From Cedecea colo (GTDB lineage Bacteria; Pseudomonadota; Gammaproteobacteria; Enterobacterales; Enterobacteriaceae): 64,000 bases of DNA. A program made the translations under genes and the position numbers. Under the pieces are notes generated by a model. That model saw only the letters and a list, made by a program, of their open reading frames with translations. It was not told where the DNA came from and did no database searches. Shown in pieces: positions 51,461 through 63,361 of the stretch (the stretch's first letter is position 1; every line of letters starts with the position of its first letter). The DNA lies in NCBI RefSeq assembly GCF_011808225.1, contig NZ_SOYS01000003.1:124001-188000 (forward strand). The letters run 5' to 3'.

Positions 51461-54316
51461 TTACAGCGCAGCGATAACCGCCTGCTGTTCAATCAGCTTC
51501 GCCTTCGCATCGGCGAAACCAGCCAGACGTTCACGTTCTTTCGCCACAACCTCTGCCGGCGCACGTGCCACAAAGCCTTCGTTGGAAAGCTTGCCTGCGA
51601 TTTTACCGATTTCGATTTCGACTTTAGCCACTTCTTTTGCCAGACGATCGATCTCAGCGGCTTTATCAACCAGGCCCGCCATTGGAATCAGCAGCTCTGC
51701 GCCGTCGATAATTTTGGTCACGGAAACCGGACCTTTATCGTCGCCGGTAAGCAGGGTAATGCTTTCCAGACGCGCCAGGTTTTGCAGGAAAGGACGGTTC
51801 GCATTTACGCGGCGCTCCGCTTCGGCGCTTACGTTACGCAGCAGCACTTCCAGACGTTTACTCGGCGCGATGTTCATTTCGGCACGAATATTACGTACCG
51901 CGGTGATCACATCTTTCAGCCACTCGGTGTCCGCAAACGCGGCTTCATCGTCCTGAGCGCTGTTATACGCCGGGAACGGCTGTAGCATGATGGTATCTGC
52001 GGTGATGCCTTTGAAGACTTTCACGCGCTGCCAGATGGTTTCGGTGATGAATGGAATGATTGGGTGCGCAAGGCGCAGCAAACCTTCCAGCACGTTAATC
52101 AGCGTATTACGCGTGCCGCGCAGTTCCGCCTCAGTTCCGCTGTTCATTACCGGTTTGGTCAGCTCCAGATACCAGTCACAGAACTGATTCCAGGTGAATT
52201 CGTACAGGATGTTGGCAGCGATATCAAAGCGATAGCTGTCCAGCGCTTCACGGTACGCCTTCACGGTGCGGTTAAACTCGGCCAGAATCCACCTGTCCGC
52301 CAGCGACAGCACCAGCTCACCACCGTTAAAGCCGCAGTCCTGCTCTTCGGTGTTCATCAGCACAAAGCGGCTGGCGTTCCACAGCTTGTTACAGAAGTTA
52401 CGGTAACCTTCCAGGCGCTTCATGTCCCAGTTGATATCACGACCGGTGGACGCGAGAGCCGCCAGCGTAAAGCGCAGCGCATCGGTGCCGTGCGGCTCGA
52501 TGCCGTTCGGGAACTGCTTCTCGGTGCGCTTGCGGATTTTCTCCGCCAGCTGCGGCTGCATCATGTTGCCGGTGCGCTTTTCAAGCAGATCCTCAAGAGA
52601 AATACCGTCAACCATATCCAGCGGATCGATAACGTTACCCTTGGACTTGGACATTTTTTGCCCTTCGTCATCGCGGATAAGCCCGGTCATATAGACGGTT
52701 TTAAACGGAACCTGCGGCTTGCCGTCTTCATCCTTGATGAAGTGCATGGTCAGCATGATCATGCGCGCAATCCAGAAGAAGATGATGTCGAAGCCGCTGA
52801 CCATCACGCTGGTCGGGTGGAAGGTGCGCAACGCTTCGGTGTTCTCAGGCCAGCCTAAAGTGGAGAACGTCCACAGGCCGGAGGAGAACCAGGTATCCAG
52901 CACGTCTTCGTCCTGGTTAAGCGCAACCCCGGCGTCCAGGTTGTTTTCAGCGCGAACTTCCGCTTCGTTACGGCCAACGTATACATTGCCTTCGGCGTCG
53001 TACCAGGCCGGAATGCGGTGGCCCCACCAGAGCTGACGGGAGATACACCAGTCCTGAATATCGCGCATCCAGGAGAAGTACATGTTTTCGTACTGCTTAG
53101 GCACGAACTGGATCTCGCCCTGTTCAACGGCTTCTACCGCGACTTTTGCCAGCGGCGCCGTGCGCACGTACCACTGGTCGGTCAGCATCGGTTCGATAAC
53201 CACGCCGCCACGGTCGCCGTAAGGAACGGTCAGATCGTGTGGTTTGATTTCGTCAAGCAGGCCCATTTCGTCGAACTTAGCGACGACGGCTTTACGCGCG
53301 GCAAAACGTTCCAGCTTCTGGAATTCCGCCGGAATGTCGCTGCTGTAGACGGTGGATTCTTCGCCGTTGGTATCAAACACTTCTGCCGATTCACGGATAT
53401 CGCCGTCAAAGGTCAGGATATTGATCATAGGCAGCGCGTGACGACGACCGACTTCGTAATCGTTAAAGTCGTGTGCCGGAGTGATTTTCACGCAGCCGGT
53501 GCCTTTTTCCATGTCGGCATGTTCATCGCCCACGACTGGAATGCGGCGGTTAACCAGCGGCAGCACCACGAACTTACCGATCAAATCTTTATAGCGCGGA
53601 TCTTCCGGGTTTACGGCCACGCCGGTATCACCCAGCACGGTTTCCGGGCGCGTGGTAGCGACAATCAGGTAATCTTTGCCGTCGGCGGTTTTTGCGCCGT
53701 CAGCCAGCGGATAACGCAGGTGCCACATGGAACCTTTGGACTCGCGGTTTTCTACTTCCAGATCGGAAATAGCGGTACGCAGTTTTGGGTCCCAGTTTAC
53801 CAGGCGTTTGCCGCGATAAATTAGATCTTCTTTGTACAGGCGCACGAACACTTCTTTCACCGCGTTGGACAGGCCTTCATCCATGGTGAAGCGCTCGCGC
53901 TCCCAGTCTACCGAGTTGCCAAGACGACGCATCTGACGGGTAATGGTGCCACCGGACTCCGCCTTCCACTGCCAGATTTTGTCGATAAAGGCGTCACGGC
54001 CGTAATCGTGGCGCGTTTTTCCTTCTTCGGCGGCAATTTTGCGCTCGACGACCATCTGGGTCGCGATGCCGGCGTGGTCGGTCCCCGCCTGCCACAGCGT
54101 GTTTTTACCCTGCATACGCTGGTAGCGAATCATGGTGTCCATGATCGTCTGCTGGAAGGCGTGACCCATATGCAAGCTGCCGGTGACGTTCGGCGGTGGG
54201 ATCATGATGCAGAAGCTTTGCTGGCTGGTGTCGCCATTTGGCTTAAAGTAGCCCTGCTGTTCCCAGTGCTCGTAAAGCGGCTGTTCGATATCTTGCGGGT
54301 TATATGTCTTTTCCAT
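51461..54316 (-). CDS. valS: Valyl-tRNA synthetase
   Basis: This 951-residue class I synthetase has the same length as in E. coli. The HIGH-type motif appears in [16 protein letters not shown] and [12 protein letters not shown] is the second signature. An editing domain covers about residues 190-340, and a C-terminal coiled coil ([20 protein letters not shown]) contacts tRNA. It follows holC by 6 bp, so the two are co-transcribed. Confidence 0.98.
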   Translation of the reverse strand: MEKTYNPQDIEQPLYEHWEQQGYFKPNGDTSQQSFCIMIPPPNVTGSLHMGHAFQQTIMDTMIRYQRMQGKNTLWQAGTDHAGIATQMVVERKIAAEEGKTRHDYGRDAFIDKIWQWKAESGGTITRQMRRLGNSVDWERERFTMDEGLSNAVKEVFVRLYKEDLIYRGKRLVNWDPKLRTAISDLEVENRESKGSMWHLRYPLADGAKTADGKDYLIVATTRPETVLGDTGVAVNPEDPRYKDLIGKFVVLPLVNRRIPVVGDEHADMEKGTGCVKITPAHDFNDYEVGRRHALPMINILTFDGDIRESAEVFDTNGEESTVYSSDIPAEFQKLERFAARKAVVAKFDEMGLLDEIKPHDLTVPYGDRGGVVIEPMLTDQWYVRTAPLAKVAVEAVEQGEIQFVPKQYENMYFSWMRDIQDWCISRQLWWGHRIPAWYDAEGNVYVGRNEAEVRAENNLDAGVALNQDEDVLDTWFSSGLWTFSTLGWPENTEALRTFHPTSVMVSGFDIIFFWIARMIMLTMHFIKDEDGKPQVPFKTVYMTGLIRDDEGQKMSKSKGNVIDPLDMVDGISLEDLLEKRTGNMMQPQLAEKIRKRTEKQFPNGIEPHGTDALRFTLAALASTGRDINWDMKRLEGYRNFCNKLWNASRFVLMNTEEQDCGFNGGELVLSLADRWILAEFNRTVKAYREALDSYRFDIAANILYEFTWNQFCDWYLELTKPVMNSGTEAELRGTRNTLINVLEGLLRLAHPIIPFITETIWQRVKVFKGITADTIMLQPFPAYNSAQDDEAAFADTEWLKDVITAVRNIRAEMNIAPSKRLEVLLRNVSAEAERRVNANRPFLQNLARLESITLLTGDDKGPVSVTKIIDGAELLIPMAGLVDKAAEIDRLAKEVAKVEIEIGKIAGKLSNEGFVARAPAEVVAKERERLAGFADAKAKLIEQQAVIAAL

Positions 54317-54322
54317 TGTCTG

Positions 54323-54781
54323 CTATGTCGTTCCCGGCGCGGCATGAGTCGCCGTAGTCAAGTGGAAACCAGCAACGCGATACGCCTTATAGCGCTCGCG
54401 GGCCAGTTGTTTTTGCGTGTCTTCGTAAGGTACGAAGTCTATCACTTCATGGAAAGCGGTGGCAAAATCTGCGAACTGCGGCAACAGGCTTATCAGCACA
54501 TCGCGCGGCGAGCTACCGCGACGCGCAGGCCAGGCAAGTTCAACCGGCGCGCCATAGCGCGGCCCTTCTCCGGCGAGATTGTGCGGCACAAACGCGTGGG
54601 CATCGCGCTGCCAGAGCGCTTCATCCAGGCGGATGGCCTGTTGTTCATCAACACAGGCGATGAGCAGGCGCTTGCCTGCCCGAAAAGTTTCTGCTGCAAG
54701 CTCACACACCAACGCTTCAACGGCACTCAGTTCGCCGGATGGCGTGTCGTTGTCGAGCAGGTAGAACGTCGCGTTTTTCAT
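54323..54781 (-). CDS. holC: DNA polymerase III chi subunit
   Basis: This 152-residue clamp-loader accessory subunit bridges SSB and the polymerase III holoenzyme through psi. The start MKNATFYLLDND and the internal LIACVDEQQAIRLDEALW match HolC (147 residues in E. coli). The extra residues are at the C-terminus. It sits between pepA and valS on one strand, the conserved pepA-holC-valS order. Confidence 0.94.
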   Translation of the reverse strand: MKNATFYLLDNDTPSGELSAVEALVCELAAETFRAGKRLLIACVDEQQAIRLDEALWQRDAHAFVPHNLAGEGPRYGAPVELAWPARRGSSPRDVLISLLPQFADFATAFHEVIDFVPYEDTQKQLARERYKAYRVAGFHLTTATHAAPGTT

Positions 54782-54830
54782 TTTGCTCGCATTTTATTGA
54801 GTCATTGGCAGTTGTAGGGTGAATAAACGA

Positions 54831-54862
54831 CGCGCCATCCACCGACGATGGCGAATGGCGCG
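54831..54862. other. Hairpin between pepA and holC
   Basis: CGCGCCAT (54831-54838) pairs exactly with ATGGCGCG (54855-54862), and GGGC/GCCC lies next to it. No T run is seen. It may limit transcription or decay between the two genes. Confidence 0.5.
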
Positions 54863-54904
54863 GGCTTATTTGCCCGACATAGATCCAGAGCTAATAAGTC
54901 TCTG

Positions 54905-56419
<1,515 letters not shown>

Positions 56420-56693
56420 CTACGCTCCTGAATCTTAAAGACAACGGCGGTGGCTACAGCTAGAATTGCAAGCTTTCGTAACTCATATCCGCTGTTGCGA
56501 TGACTTCGTGTTAATCTTAACGAATGTATTTTTACGGTTTCGGCAACGTCAGTTAAATCACCCTGTGGCATCACTTCGCCGGGTAAGTTTAATCTTAGCG
56601 ATGTTTTCGACGACTCAAGAGAATAAATGACGTATAAGCGATGAAACAAGCGATTTTCCTGCAAAAAGACTCGTTTTCACAGGCGTACTTAAT

Positions 56694-57794
56694 GTGATTA
56701 TCATAAGATATCTGGTTCGGGAGACGTTCAAAAGCCAGCTTGCGATCCTCTTCATCCTCCTTCTGATCTTCTTTTGTCAGAAGCTGGTCAGGATCCTTGG
56801 TGCGGCGGTTGATGGCGATATTCCAACAAACCTCGTTCTTTCTCTTTTAGGGCTGGGCGTGCCGGAAATGGCGCAGCTTATTCTGCCTTTAAGCCTGTTT
56901 TTAGGGCTTTTGATGACGCTTGGCCGGTTATATACCGAAAGCGAAATCACGGTAATGCATGCCTGCGGTCTGAGTAAAGCAGTGTTGATCAAAGCCGCGA
57001 TGATCCTCGCACTCTTCACCGGCGTGGTGGCGATGGTTAACGTAATGTGGCTTGGCCCGTGGTCTTCGCGCCATCAGGATGAAGTGCTGGCGGAAGCCAA
57101 AGCGAACCCCGGTATGGCGGCACTGGCGCAGGGGCAATTCCAGCAGGCCACCGACGGTAATTCAGTGCTGTTTATTGAAAGCGTCGCAGGCGCCAACTTT
57201 AAAGATGTGTTCCTCGCGCAGCTGCGTTCTAAGGGCAACGCTCGCCCGTCGGTCGTCGTAGCTGATTCCGGGCATCTGTCCCAACGTGCCGATGGCTCCC
57301 AGGTGGTTACGCTCAATACCGGGACGCGTTTTGAAGGCACGGCGCTGCTGCGCGATTTCCGTATTACGGACTTCCAGGATTACGTGGCCATTATCGGGCA
57401 CCAGGCGGTGGCGCTGGACCCGGACGATGCCAGCCAGATGGACATGCGAACGCTGTGGCAAAACGACAAGCCGAACGCCCGGGCCGAGCTGCACTGGCGA
57501 ATCACGCTGGTGCTCACCGTCTTTATTATGGCGCTGATGGTTGTGCCGCTTAGCGTGGTAAACCCGCGCCAGGGCCGCGTGCTGTCCATGCTTCCGGCGA
57601 TGCTGCTCTATCTGGTCTTCTTCCTGCTGCAGACGTCCCTTAAGTCGAATGCGGCGAAGGGCAAAATCGATCCGATGATTTGGATGTGGCTGGTGAACAT
57701 TATCTACTTTGGCATCGCATTGGTGCTGAACGTCTGGGATACGGTCACGATGCGCCAGATACGCGCGCGCTTCGGCAAAAAAGGAGCGGCATAA
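56694..57794 (+). CDS. lptF: LPS export ABC transporter permease LptF
   Basis: This 366-residue inner-membrane subunit of LptB2FG extracts LPS for transport to the outer membrane. Three N-terminal and three C-terminal helices flank a periplasmic beta-jellyroll. The start is a GTG at 56694 (then IIIRYLVRETFKSQLAILF), as in E. coli. The TAA is immediately followed by the lptG ATG. Confidence 0.96.
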   Translation: MIIIRYLVRETFKSQLAILFILLLIFFCQKLVRILGAAVDGDIPTNLVLSLLGLGVPEMAQLILPLSLFLGLLMTLGRLYTESEITVMHACGLSKAVLIKAAMILALFTGVVAMVNVMWLGPWSSRHQDEVLAEAKANPGMAALAQGQFQQATDGNSVLFIESVAGANFKDVFLAQLRSKGNARPSVVVADSGHLSQRADGSQVVTLNTGTRFEGTALLRDFRITDFQDYVAIIGHQAVALDPDDASQMDMRTLWQNDKPNARAELHWRITLVLTVFIMALMVVPLSVVNPRQGRVLSMLPAMLLYLVFFLLQTSLKSNAAKGKIDPMIWMWLVNIIYFGIALVLNVWDTVTMRQIRARFGKKGAA

Positions 57795-58874
57795 ATGTTT
57801 GGCGTACTCGACCGTTATATCGGTAAAACTATCTTTAACACCATCATGATGACGCTGTTCATGCTGGTGTCGCTGTCGGGAATTATCAAGTTTGTCGATC
57901 AGCTAAAAAAAGCCGGGCAGGGCGATTACACCGCGTTGGGCGCCGGGCTCTACACCATTCTTAGCGTGCCGAAGGATATCCAGATCTTCTTCCCGATGGC
58001 GGCGCTGTTAGGTGCGCTGCTGGGGCTGGGGATGCTCGCTCAGCGTAGCGAACTGGTGGTGATGCAGGCCTCCGGCTTTACGCGTTTACAAATTGCTTTG
58101 TCGGTGATGAAAACGGCGATTCCGTTGGTATTGCTGACGATGGCAATCGGCGAATGGGTTGCTCCGCAGGGCGAGCAGATGGCGCGTAACTATCGCGCAC
58201 AGCAGATACTCGGCGGGTCATTGCTTTCGACTCAGAATGGCCTGTGGGCCAAAGATGGGCAAAACTTTGTCTACATTAATCGCGTAAAGGACAACAGCCA
58301 AATCGCTGGAATCAGCATTTACTCCTTTAACAAAGAGCGCCGCCTGCAATCCGTGCGCTATGCCGCTTCTGCACAATACGACGCGGAGCACAAGGTGTGG
58401 CGGCTCTCCCAGGTGGATGAATCGAACCTGACCAACCCGAAACAAATCACCGGTTCCCAGACGGTCAGCGGCGAGTGGAAAACCAACCTCACGCCGGACA
58501 AGCTTGGCGTGGTGGCGCTGGATCCGGACGCGCTGTCGATAAGCGGCCTGCGTAACTACGTGAAGTACCTGAAGTCGAGCGGCCAGGATGCAGGGCGTTA
58601 TCAGCTCAATATGTGGAGCAAAATATTTGCCCCGCTGTCGGTGGCGGTAATGATGTTAATGGCGCTGTCGTTCATCTTTGGGCCGCTGCGTAGCGTACCG
58701 ATGGGCGTGCGCGTGGTCACCGGCATCAGCTTTGGCTTTGTATTCTATGTGCTTGACCAAATCTTCGGGCCGCTGAGCCTGGTGTATAACATTCCGCCGA
58801 TCCTTGGCGCGCTATTACCAAGCGCCAGCTTCTTCCTGATTAGCCTCTGGCTGATGTTGAAGCGTTCGGGGTAA
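57795..58874 (+). CDS. lptG: LPS export ABC transporter permease LptG
   Basis: This 359-residue partner of LptF has the same six-helix plus jellyroll layout. It begins MFGVLDRYIGKTIFNTIMMT directly after the lptF stop codon. The conserved coupling helix region AQRSELVVMQASGFTRLQI is present. It is the last gene before a repeat-rich gap and the lsr cluster, where E. coli continues with yjgR. Confidence 0.96.
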   Translation: MFGVLDRYIGKTIFNTIMMTLFMLVSLSGIIKFVDQLKKAGQGDYTALGAGLYTILSVPKDIQIFFPMAALLGALLGLGMLAQRSELVVMQASGFTRLQIALSVMKTAIPLVLLTMAIGEWVAPQGEQMARNYRAQQILGGSLLSTQNGLWAKDGQNFVYINRVKDNSQIAGISIYSFNKERRLQSVRYAASAQYDAEHKVWRLSQVDESNLTNPKQITGSQTVSGEWKTNLTPDKLGVVALDPDALSISGLRNYVKYLKSSGQDAGRYQLNMWSKIFAPLSVAVMMLMALSFIFGPLRSVPMGVRVVTGISFGFVFYVLDQIFGPLSLVYNIPPILGALLPSASFFLISLWLMLKRSG

Positions 58875-58887
58875 TTTTCGATATTTT

Positions 58888-59084
58888 TACCCTTGCCTTA
58901 ACCCTCTCCCTGGCAGGGAGAGGGAACGCGCGAGGATGCTTTTTTCAGGATAAGGGTACGTCGAGCCGCCGGTTTTCCCTCACTCCTTCAGGAGAAATAT
59001 TCGCTAAGTTTTCTCTCTCTCCCAGGATGGGCGCCGCCCAGATTTCTCCCTCTCTCTCAGGGAGAGGGCCGGGATGAGGGTTGT
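58888..59084. repeat. CCCTC-type intergenic repeat element between lptG and lsrK
   Basis: The left hairpin is CCCTCTCCCT (58902-58911) with AGGGAGAGGG (58915-58924). The right hairpin is CCCTCTC (59048-59054) with GAGAGGG (59062-59068), followed by CCGGGATGAGGG. The ends are related in inverted orientation to each other and to the element at 47346-47524. The right end runs into the lsrK coding sequence and supplies its stop codon. Confidence 0.65.
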
Positions 59085-60649
59085 TTAATTAGCCCTGGCG
59101 CCTGCCACATCGAAGTCGTCAGCCCGCTGTCCACAAGCGTAAGCTGATCCGCATACACCTTCATCCATTTGCTTTTCATCTCGTCATACAGTTCGCGATG
59201 CTGCTGATTAGGTGTGAATTCGCGCTGCCATTTAACCAGCCTTTCGCCGGTATCAGCCATATTGTTAAACAGCCCGGCGCCTACGCCTGCGGCAATTGCG
59301 CAGCCCAGCGCCGTGGACTCTTTAACCACCGGCACGCGCACCGGCAAGCCGGTCACGTCGCTTAAAATCTGGCTCCACAGCGCGCCTTTCGAACCACCGC
59401 CTGCAAAGACCAAAGATTCAAATTCCACGCCGGAGAAGCCGGAGATCTGTTCAAGATTACACGCCGAGACGATCGCTGCGTTTTCCTCCAGCGCGCGGAA
59501 CAGCGTCGCTTTATTACAAATCTCCGGGTCGATGGAGAGGTTAATAAACGACGGCGCGGCGTGATACCACTGCTTGAAATGCATCGCGTCGGAGAAGATT
59601 GGCATCACGCCGTGGGAGCCCGCCGGCACCCGCGCCGCCATATCTTCAAGCAGGGCATAAGCGTCGACGCCAAGCCTTTCGGCCAGCAGTTTTTCTTCGG
59701 CGCAGAAGGCATCCCGGAACCAGCGCATCGTCAGGCCGGTAAAGAAGCTGATGGATTCCGCCTGCACCATATTGCCGATGACGTGCGGGTTAATGCGGAT
59801 ATTCATCTCCGGATCGGTCTTAATGGCCGGAAGATTCACCACCTGCTGCCAGAAGGTGCCGCCCAGCACCGCCGTTTGCCCGGCCCGCACCACGCCAAGC
59901 CCCAGGCAACCCAGCTGCACATCGCCGCCGCCCATCACCACTGGCGTTCCTGCGAGTAACCCGCTTTGCTGTGCGGCCTCCTGCGTGACGCCGCCGAGCA
60001 CCGTACCGGTTTCCTTGACCGGCGAGAGGATATCCGCCCGCAGCCCGGCCATATCCAGCAGCGCAGGCCGCCAGTCGCGGGTTGCCAAATCAAGCATGCC
60101 CGTTGTGCCCGCGTTGGAGGGATCGACCGCCAGCTCGCCGCTAAGCTTCGCCGCCAGCCAGTCGCCGATCATCGTGATGGTCGCCGCCTCGCGATAAATA
60201 TCCGGACGGTGGTGCGCAAGCCATAGCAGGCGCGGCATGGCGCTTAACGCCAGCGTCTGCCCGGAAACGTGGTACACCTCGGATTCAAACTGGAAATCAT
60301 GAATCTCTTTTAGCTCGCTAACTTCACGGCTGGCGCGGGCGTCCACGTTGGCACACGCCCAAATCGGATCGCCATTACGGTCATAAAGCACGATGCCCTC
60401 GCGCATCGAGCAGCAGGAAATAGCGCTAATCGCACCGGGGGGAAGATGCGCTTTTTGCAGCGCTTCACGGATGCATTGACAGGCAAGCTGCCAGTTATTC
60501 GCGAGGTCAAACTCCATTGAGCCGGGCACGTCGGCCACGCTCAGGTGCTTCCATTCGGCCTGGCCGACGGCGATTTGGTGGCCTGAAATGTCGAAGATAA
60601 CGGCGCGGATACTGCCCGTTCCGGCGTCCAGCGCTAACAGATAACTCAT
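59057..60649 (-). CDS. lsrK: Autoinducer-2 kinase LsrK
   Basis: This 530-residue FGGY-family kinase phosphorylates AI-2 (DPD) after import; phospho-AI-2 then relieves LsrR repression. The start at 60649 ([20 protein letters not shown]) is used; five in-frame codons upstream are ignored. The ATP site is [13 protein letters not shown]. After the usual C-terminal APGL the frame continues for ten residues ([10 protein letters not shown]) encoded by the repeat element, so the normal end seems replaced. The N-terminus lacks about 14 residues present in the E. coli annotation. Confidence 0.94.
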   Translation of the reverse strand: MSYLLALDAGTGSIRAVIFDISGHQIAVGQAEWKHLSVADVPGSMEFDLANNWQLACQCIREALQKAHLPPGAISAISCCSMREGIVLYDRNGDPIWACANVDARASREVSELKEIHDFQFESEVYHVSGQTLALSAMPRLLWLAHHRPDIYREAATITMIGDWLAAKLSGELAVDPSNAGTTGMLDLATRDWRPALLDMAGLRADILSPVKETGTVLGGVTQEAAQQSGLLAGTPVVMGGGDVQLGCLGLGVVRAGQTAVLGGTFWQQVVNLPAIKTDPEMNIRINPHVIGNMVQAESISFFTGLTMRWFRDAFCAEEKLLAERLGVDAYALLEDMAARVPAGSHGVMPIFSDAMHFKQWYHAAPSFINLSIDPEICNKATLFRALEENAAIVSACNLEQISGFSGVEFESLVFAGGGSKGALWSQILSDVTGLPVRVPVVKESTALGCAIAAGVGAGLFNNMADTGERLVKWQREFTPNQQHRELYDEMKSKWMKVYADQLTLVDSGLTTSMWQAPGLIKQPSSRPSP

Positions 60650-60679
60650 CGGTTGACCCCGCAATTGTTTTGCGCGGGG

Positions 60680-61648
60680 TTAATCAGCCAGAGCTAATAC
60701 CGCCCGCGCGGTCTCTTCTTCCGTCACCAGGCCATTGATACGGCGACCAAGGAGCGCGGCATAAATGGCGTCCGCTTTATCGTACCCGCCCGCCACGCCG
60801 ACAATCGTCGGCAGTTGCGAGAGGTCATCAAGCGTCACGCCCAGTAACTCGCGGTGGATTTCCAGACCTTCCACCAGTTCGCCATCCGCTTGCAGGAAAT
60901 AACCGAGGATATCGCCCACCGCCCCTTTGCGGGCGTACATCAGTTGTTCCCCTTCGCTGATATAACCCGAGCGCAGAATAGTGGCATCGCGCTTTTGGTT
61001 AACCGCGCCAATGCCGACGACCGCCACGTCCGCGGCCATTGCCGCGAGGATCACATCCCGCACGCTTGACTCCATGCGTAAAATTTCCGCCACCTGCGGA
61101 GAAGAAACGCGCAGCGGGGCCGGGATCATGCTGACGCTACAGGCCGCATCAAGCTGCCCGATACCTGTCATATACGGCCCAACGCCGCCGGAAAGCGTCA
61201 CCAGGCGAATCTGCTGCGAGCCGATAAACCCGCTCAAATGCTGCAAACAGCTCATGGTGGTTTCGCCGAAACCTACGGCCAGCAGCTGTCCAGGTTCCAG
61301 CACGCCCATCAGCGATTGCGCAGCGCCGATGCCTAAACGCGTGCTCATCAAAGGCGTGCTCTGCGCAGGCAGCACGCGGGCAATGTTGAGACTGAACCGC
61401 TGCTGCAACGCCGTTTCCAGGGCAAGACAGCCCTCGTAACGCGAGTTAATTTGTACGCGTATCACGCCTGACTGACGGCCCTTTTCCAGCAGCCGAGAAA
61501 TCTTCAGGCGCGGCAGGCCGAGCCGTTCACCGATATCGTTCTGCGTTAATCCGTCGTGGTAGTAAGACCAGGCTACCCGCGCCAGCAGTTCCTCTTCCGC
61601 CATGGGCAGGCTGGCCTGGCGTCCTTCTTCAGCTCGTTTGTCGCTCAT
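60680..61648 (-). CDS. lsrR: Transcriptional repressor LsrR (SorC/DeoR family)
   Basis: This 322-residue repressor of the lsr operon has an N-terminal HTH ([20 protein letters not shown], about residues 31-50) and a SorC-type sugar-phosphate-binding domain that senses phospho-AI-2. The segment [16 protein letters not shown] is conserved. I take the ATG at 61648 ([20 protein letters not shown]); an in-frame extension to 61741 runs across the divergent promoter region. lsrK follows after 30 bp. Confidence 0.94.
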   Translation of the reverse strand: MSDKRAEEGRQASLPMAEEELLARVAWSYYHDGLTQNDIGERLGLPRLKISRLLEKGRQSGVIRVQINSRYEGCLALETALQQRFSLNIARVLPAQSTPLMSTRLGIGAAQSLMGVLEPGQLLAVGFGETTMSCLQHLSGFIGSQQIRLVTLSGGVGPYMTGIGQLDAACSVSMIPAPLRVSSPQVAEILRMESSVRDVILAAMAADVAVVGIGAVNQKRDATILRSGYISEGEQLMYARKGAVGDILGYFLQADGELVEGLEIHRELLGVTLDDLSQLPTIVGVAGGYDKADAIYAALLGRRINGLVTEEETARAVLALAD

Positions 61649-61813
61649 AGGTGAACTCTTATTCAAATTTAGATCATATGTTCGAAGATGCCGGGTGAGA
61701 AAATGTGAAGCGTGCGGCAAAAAGATCATTTTGTAATGCACAGGGTTTAGCCGATCTATTTAAATATTTTGTGATCTCTGCCCGGTTGTAAACATATATC
61801 GGCGTCTACGCTT

Positions 61814-61848
61814 TTGAACATTATTAATGCGATTTCTCTTTTGTTCAA
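61814..61848. promoter_or_regulatory. Candidate LsrR operator in the lsrR-lsrA gap
   Basis: TTGAACA (61814-61820) and TGTTCAA (61842-61848) are exact inverted arms 21 bp apart, just upstream of lsrA. TGTGA half-sites elsewhere in the 213-bp divergent gap (for example TGTGATCTCTGCCC) could bind CRP. Both assignments are tentative. Confidence 0.4.
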
Positions 61849-61861
61849 TTGTGGAGTGAAA

Positions 61862-63361
61862 ATGCACAATACCACCGCCGTACTGGAAGCCTGCAAGATC
61901 AGCAAGCAGTTCTCGGGCGTGAGCGTCCTGAAGGGCATCGATTTTGCGCTTTATGCGGGACAGGTTCATGCATTGCTCGGCGGCAACGGGGCAGGGAAGT
62001 CGACATTAATGAAGATCATCGCGGGCGTGGAGACGCCGGATCGCGGTGAACTGAAAGTGCGCGGCAAAGCCTTTGGCCGACTTACGCCGGGGCAGGCGCA
62101 CGATCTGGGTATCTATCTGGTGCCGCAGGAGCCGATGCTCTTTCCGAACCTGACGGTGCGGGAAAACATCCTGTTTCGCCTGCCGGCCAGCCGCGATGCA
62201 GACAGCCGTTTACGGGAAAAGATGCGCCAGCTTGAATGCCAGATCCCGCTGCATGCGCCAGCCAGCACGCTGGAGGTGGCCGATCAGCAGATGGTGGAGA
62301 TCCTGCGCGGTCTGATGCGCGAAGCGAAAATCCTGATCCTTGATGAACCCACCGCATCGCTAACGCCGGGCGAAACCGAACGGCTATTCCGTCAGATTCG
62401 CGCTTTACAGGATCTCGCAGTCGGCATTGTTTTTATCTCCCACAAGCTGCCGGAGATCCGCAAAATCTCCAGCCATATTTCCGTGATGCGCGACGGCGCG
62501 GTTGTGCTGCATGGCGAAACGGCGCAACTGCTGGATGAGCAACTGATCAACGCCATGACGCCGATTAACCGCCAGCACGCGCTGAGCGACACGCAAAAAC
62601 TGTGGCTGGCGCTGCCGGGCAATCGTCGTACCGAACCACAGGATTTTCCGGTGCTGCGTGTGGAAGAGCTGACCGGCGAAGGTTTTATCGACCTGAGTTT
62701 TGAACTCTACGCGGGAGAGATCGTTGGCCTTGCGGGGCTGGTGGGTTCGGGCCGTACCGAGCTTGCGGAAACGCTTTACGGCCTGCGGCCCGTGCGCGGC
62801 GGCCAGATCTATCTCGAAAATCGTCAAATTAGCGGCGATAGCACAAAATCCCGGCTCGATCGCGGGCTTATCTATCTGCCGGAAGATCGCCAGGTCTCCG
62901 GGCTGTTTCTTGATGCGCCGATCCGCTGGAATACCGTGGCGCTTAATGAGCCGAGCGTCTGGCAGCAGGATCAGCGGGAAGCGGCGGTTGTCGAACGCTA
63001 TCACCGGGCTTTGGGCATCAAATTCAATAATGCCGAACAGACGGTGCGCACGCTCTCCGGCGGCAATCAGCAAAAAGTTCTGCTGGCGCGCTGTCTGGAG
63101 GCTAATCCCTTATTGCTTATCGTCGATGAACCTACGCGAGGCGTGGACGTGGCGGCCCGGGCCGATATCTATCAGCTTATTAAAAGCGTGGCGGCACAGA
63201 ACGTGGCGGTGCTGATGATTTCCAGCGATCTTGATGAGTTTGTTGGTCTGGCGGATCGCGTGCTGGTGATGCATCAGGGAGCGATGAACGGCGAGTTACG
63301 TAAGCCCTCAATTAACGTCGATCGCATGATGAGCATGGCATTTGGCGGAGGTAGAGCATGA
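61862..63361 (+). CDS. lsrA: AI-2 import ABC transporter ATP-binding protein LsrA
   Basis: This 499-residue double-NBD sugar-type ATPase has a first Walker [10 protein letters not shown] at 40-48, with the signature [13 protein letters not shown] and Walker [11 protein letters not shown]. The second half has a degenerate P-loop (GLVGSGRTE), LSGGNQQK and [10 protein letters not shown]. It energises AI-2 uptake with LsrC, LsrD and LsrB. The start at 61862 follows GGAGTGAAA. The stop overlaps the lsrC ATG by 4 bp (ATGA). Confidence 0.95.
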   Translation: MHNTTAVLEACKISKQFSGVSVLKGIDFALYAGQVHALLGGNGAGKSTLMKIIAGVETPDRGELKVRGKAFGRLTPGQAHDLGIYLVPQEPMLFPNLTVRENILFRLPASRDADSRLREKMRQLECQIPLHAPASTLEVADQQMVEILRGLMREAKILILDEPTASLTPGETERLFRQIRALQDLAVGIVFISHKLPEIRKISSHISVMRDGAVVLHGETAQLLDEQLINAMTPINRQHALSDTQKLWLALPGNRRTEPQDFPVLRVEELTGEGFIDLSFELYAGEIVGLAGLVGSGRTELAETLYGLRPVRGGQIYLENRQISGDSTKSRLDRGLIYLPEDRQVSGLFLDAPIRWNTVALNEPSVWQQDQREAAVVERYHRALGIKFNNAEQTVRTLSGGNQQKVLLARCLEANPLLLIVDEPTRGVDVAARADIYQLIKSVAAQNVAVLMISSDLDEFVGLADRVLVMHQGAMNGELRKPSINVDRMMSMAFGGGRA

